31,641 nucleotides of DNA from positions 1 to 31,641 of IMG/VR virus record IMGVR_UViG_3300020595_000121. One strand, given 5' to 3'. Positions within the stretch are counted from its first letter, which is position 1. Every line of letters starts with the position of its first letter. The DNA comes from a virus. Position numbers and translations under genes: made by a program. Shown here piece by piece: positions 30,779 to 31,641 of this stretch. The notes under the pieces were generated by a model. It was not told the origin of the DNA and made no database searches. It saw only the letters and a list, made by a program, of their open reading frames with translations.

Positions 30779-31027
30779 TTACTCTTCAAAGCTTTTTTGA
30801 ACTAAGAAGGTCATTGTTGTAGTTAAAAATCCTAAATGAAATTGAAACATGTGTTGTGTGTAATACTTGCTCTCATCCTCAAGATCTTCTAAATCTATCT
30901 TGTTGTAATTTAAACCAAAGGCTATGCCAATTATAAAATCAAATTGAACTACGCCACTTTGTCTGTTATATACTACAGGAAACGTTATTAATCCTGCCAA
31001 CATTACTATGCTTATAAAATCTGTCAT
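30779..31027 (-). CDS. Small membrane protein
   Basis: 82 residues. Two hydrophobic parts, about 4-20 (ISIVMLAGLITFPVVY) and 64-76 (LGFLTTTMTFLV), flank an acidic segment (NYNKIDLEDLEDESKYYTQH). Its start overlaps the previous stop as TAATG. It is the last gene before the RNA block, with 70 bases to the RNA promoter. A role in the host membrane (superinfection exclusion or lysis control) is possible; no family recognised. Confidence 0.55.
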   Translation of the reverse strand: MTDFISIVMLAGLITFPVVYNRQSGVVQFDFIIGIAFGLNYNKIDLEDLEDESKYYTQHMFQFHLGFLTTTMTFLVQKSFEE

Positions 31028-31236
31028 TACTTTATGTGTTTATTTATTAATTCTTTAAACTGGTCGAAGGATTGAACAAAATCAGAAAATAATACTTCCT
31101 CTCCTTTTCTTATTTCGAATAATCCTTTCATGATCATACATACTGATAATGTTCTTCCCCAACCAATACTTTTTGTGTACTCATCTGTCTCTTCGTTATA
31201 CTTAAGTCCAGACTCTACTAAGTGATCTTTCCACAT
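31027..31236 (-). CDS. 69-residue soluble protein, unknown
   Basis: MWKDHLVESGLKYNEETDEY and on. Acidic and helical; the centre (GWGRTLSVCMIMKGLFEIRK) looks structured. Coupled by TAATG overlaps to genes on both sides, so it is almost certainly translated with them. No motif or family recognised. Confidence 0.55.
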   Translation of the reverse strand: MWKDHLVESGLKYNEETDEYTKSIGWGRTLSVCMIMKGLFEIRKGEEVLFSDFVQSFDQFKELINKHIK

Positions 31237-31355
31237 TAGTTAAATCTAAAGTATGTGTACGTTATAATAATCCCTATAGCTACTCCAAGAATAAATGCTT
31301 TTAGAATTGCTTTACCTATTTTTAAATTTAGTTCGTCAGTTAAGTTGTCTTTCAT
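31236..31355 (-). CDS. 39-residue single-pass membrane protein
   Basis: MKDNLTDELNLKIGKAILKA then FILGVAIGIIITYTYFRFN. A short polar N-terminus is followed by one clear transmembrane helix (about residues 18-35). The stop TAA overlaps the next ATG (TAATG). The TM, the coupling and the candidate promoter at 31382-31412 support a real gene. A host-membrane function is inferred. Confidence 0.65.
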   Translation of the reverse strand: MKDNLTDELNLKIGKAILKAFILGVAIGIIITYTYFRFN

Positions 31356-31374
31356 AGTTGTGTATTTTTAATTG

Positions 31375-31412
31375 TTGTGGGCACAATATACTAAAAATAT
31401 TTGACATACACA
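31375..31412 (-). promoter_or_regulatory. Weak Bacteroidetes-type promoter candidate
   Basis: On the minus strand CTTG, 20 bases, TATATTGTG: the spacing is that of the other two host-type promoters, but the -7 box is one base off (TATATTGT). A dyad TTGTG-GG-CACAA (31375-31386) overlaps it. It would serve the small-gene unit starting at 31355. Confidence 0.4.
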
Positions 31413-31549
31413 AGTTTTAAGAGAAAATAAATAAAAAAAGTGAAAGATAATATTGACAGGGTTCGTGGAAAGAACATATTCTTGTATATAACAGTACCAC
31501 CGAGTAGGTAGGCAACAGTACAGAAAAGCTTTAGTAGAAATGATCGCAT
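31391..31549 (-). CDS. Possible 52-residue hydrophobic protein
   Basis: MRSFLLKLFCTVAYLLGGTV, IYKNMFFPRTLSILSFTFFI, YFLLKLVYVKYF: two hydrophobic stretches joined by a short polar turn. The ATG lies 41 bases after motif copy 1, within the 41-68 base range of the other copies, which favours a real gene. Against it, codons such as CTC, CTG, CGA and GCC are unlike the rest of the window, and AT-rich DNA readily gives hydrophobic frames. Confidence 0.35.
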   Translation of the reverse strand: MRSFLLKLFCTVAYLLGGTVIYKNMFFPRTLSILSFTFFIYFLLKLVYVKYF

Positions 31550-31589
31550 ACTTAAATATAGTGTATAAGGGGACTTCTATTGACTTTAG

Positions 31590-31602
31590 TATTATAGCTA
31601 AA
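31590..31602 (-). promoter_or_regulatory. TTTAGCTATAATA motif, copy 1
   Basis: The exact 13-mer. On the minus strand it is followed by CTAAA, which pairs with TTTAG of the motif. There is no T-tract after it. It lies 41 bases before the ATG of the 52-residue ORF and 235 before that of the 39-residue gene. Confidence 0.55.
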
Positions 31603-31607
31603 TTTAA

Positions 31608-31635
31608 TTTTTTTTTTTTTTTTTTGAAAAAAAAA
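31608..31635. other. Homopolymer runs at the contig edge
   Basis: Eighteen Ts (31608-31625), one G, nine As (31627-31635), then TGGTCG. Nothing else is seen in the last 40 bases. Such runs at a sequence end may be an assembly artefact. Confidence 0.8.
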
Positions 31636-31641
31636 TGGTCG

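Noticed and set aside
31455-31500. Plus-strand promoter TTGACA near 31453
   Set aside because: No good -10 at 16-18 bases, and no plus-strand gene follows to the edge of the window.

Overview
The window looks like one end of a contig from a lytic, tailed bacteriophage of a marine Bacteroidetes (probably flavobacterial) host. It is AT-rich. Every gene I accept is on the minus strand, so transcription runs from the right edge to the left edge. The case for a phage is direct: large terminase, portal, scaffold-like protein, major capsid-like protein, a head-tail connector, five or six fibre/virion proteins, a T7-type amidase and a holin-like protein. The case for a Bacteroidetes host is the promoter type seen in the right-hand region (TTTG, 20 bases, TAnnTTTG), the rarity of Shine-Dalgarno sequences and the style of the fibre repeats. 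The order terminase, portal, fibres, lysis, scaffold, capsid, connector, together with the look of the connector, portal and the small genes before the terminase, resembles crAss-like and Cellulophaga podovirus genomes. That placement is inference from memory of these families. I see no integrase, tRNA, CRISPR or insertion sequence.

Layout in the direction of transcription. (A) 31549-30779: a possible 52-residue ORF and three small membrane or unknown proteins joined by stop-start overlaps. (B) 30748-30334: a gene-less block that I read as a stand-alone structured non-coding RNA, about 370 nt, with its own host-type promoter and a perfect intrinsic terminator. (C) 30257-25526: an operon of 13 tightly packed genes led by its own TTTG/TATCTTTG promoter. 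It contains small zinc-binding proteins, a full GroEL chaperonin lacking the GGM tail, a winged-helix-like protein and a divergent GroES-like protein with a mobile-loop-like GIYLP motif, and it ends in a terminator. (D) 25448-22549: an unknown conserved-looking protein and the large terminase. (E) 22486-15363: portal, a 277-residue virion protein, a 1091-residue lectin-like fibre and three small proteins, closed by a UUCG-loop terminator. (F) 15244-4779: a cadherin-like protein, two small fibre-tip paralogues, three long repetitive fibres, then a membrane protein, amidase and holin. (G) 4692-2015: scaffold-like protein and major capsid protein, then a hairpin. (H) 1894 to the left edge: a head protein, a connector/ring protein, a possible 25-residue ORF and the start of another gene.

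Regulation. Units A, E, F and G are each preceded, 41-68 bases before the first start codon, by the same 13-mer (TTTAGCTATAATA on the minus strand). This is a candidate phage promoter for late gene blocks. The chaperonin operon and the non-coding RNA instead have host-type promoters. The 3' part of the RNA is complementary to the leader of the chaperonin operon, so the RNA may regulate it.

The strongest lead for something undescribed is the structured RNA at 30334-30710 with its dyad-flanked promoter and its complementarity to the next operon. Second is the phage GroEL plus divergent GroES pair. Third is the four-copy 13-mer.
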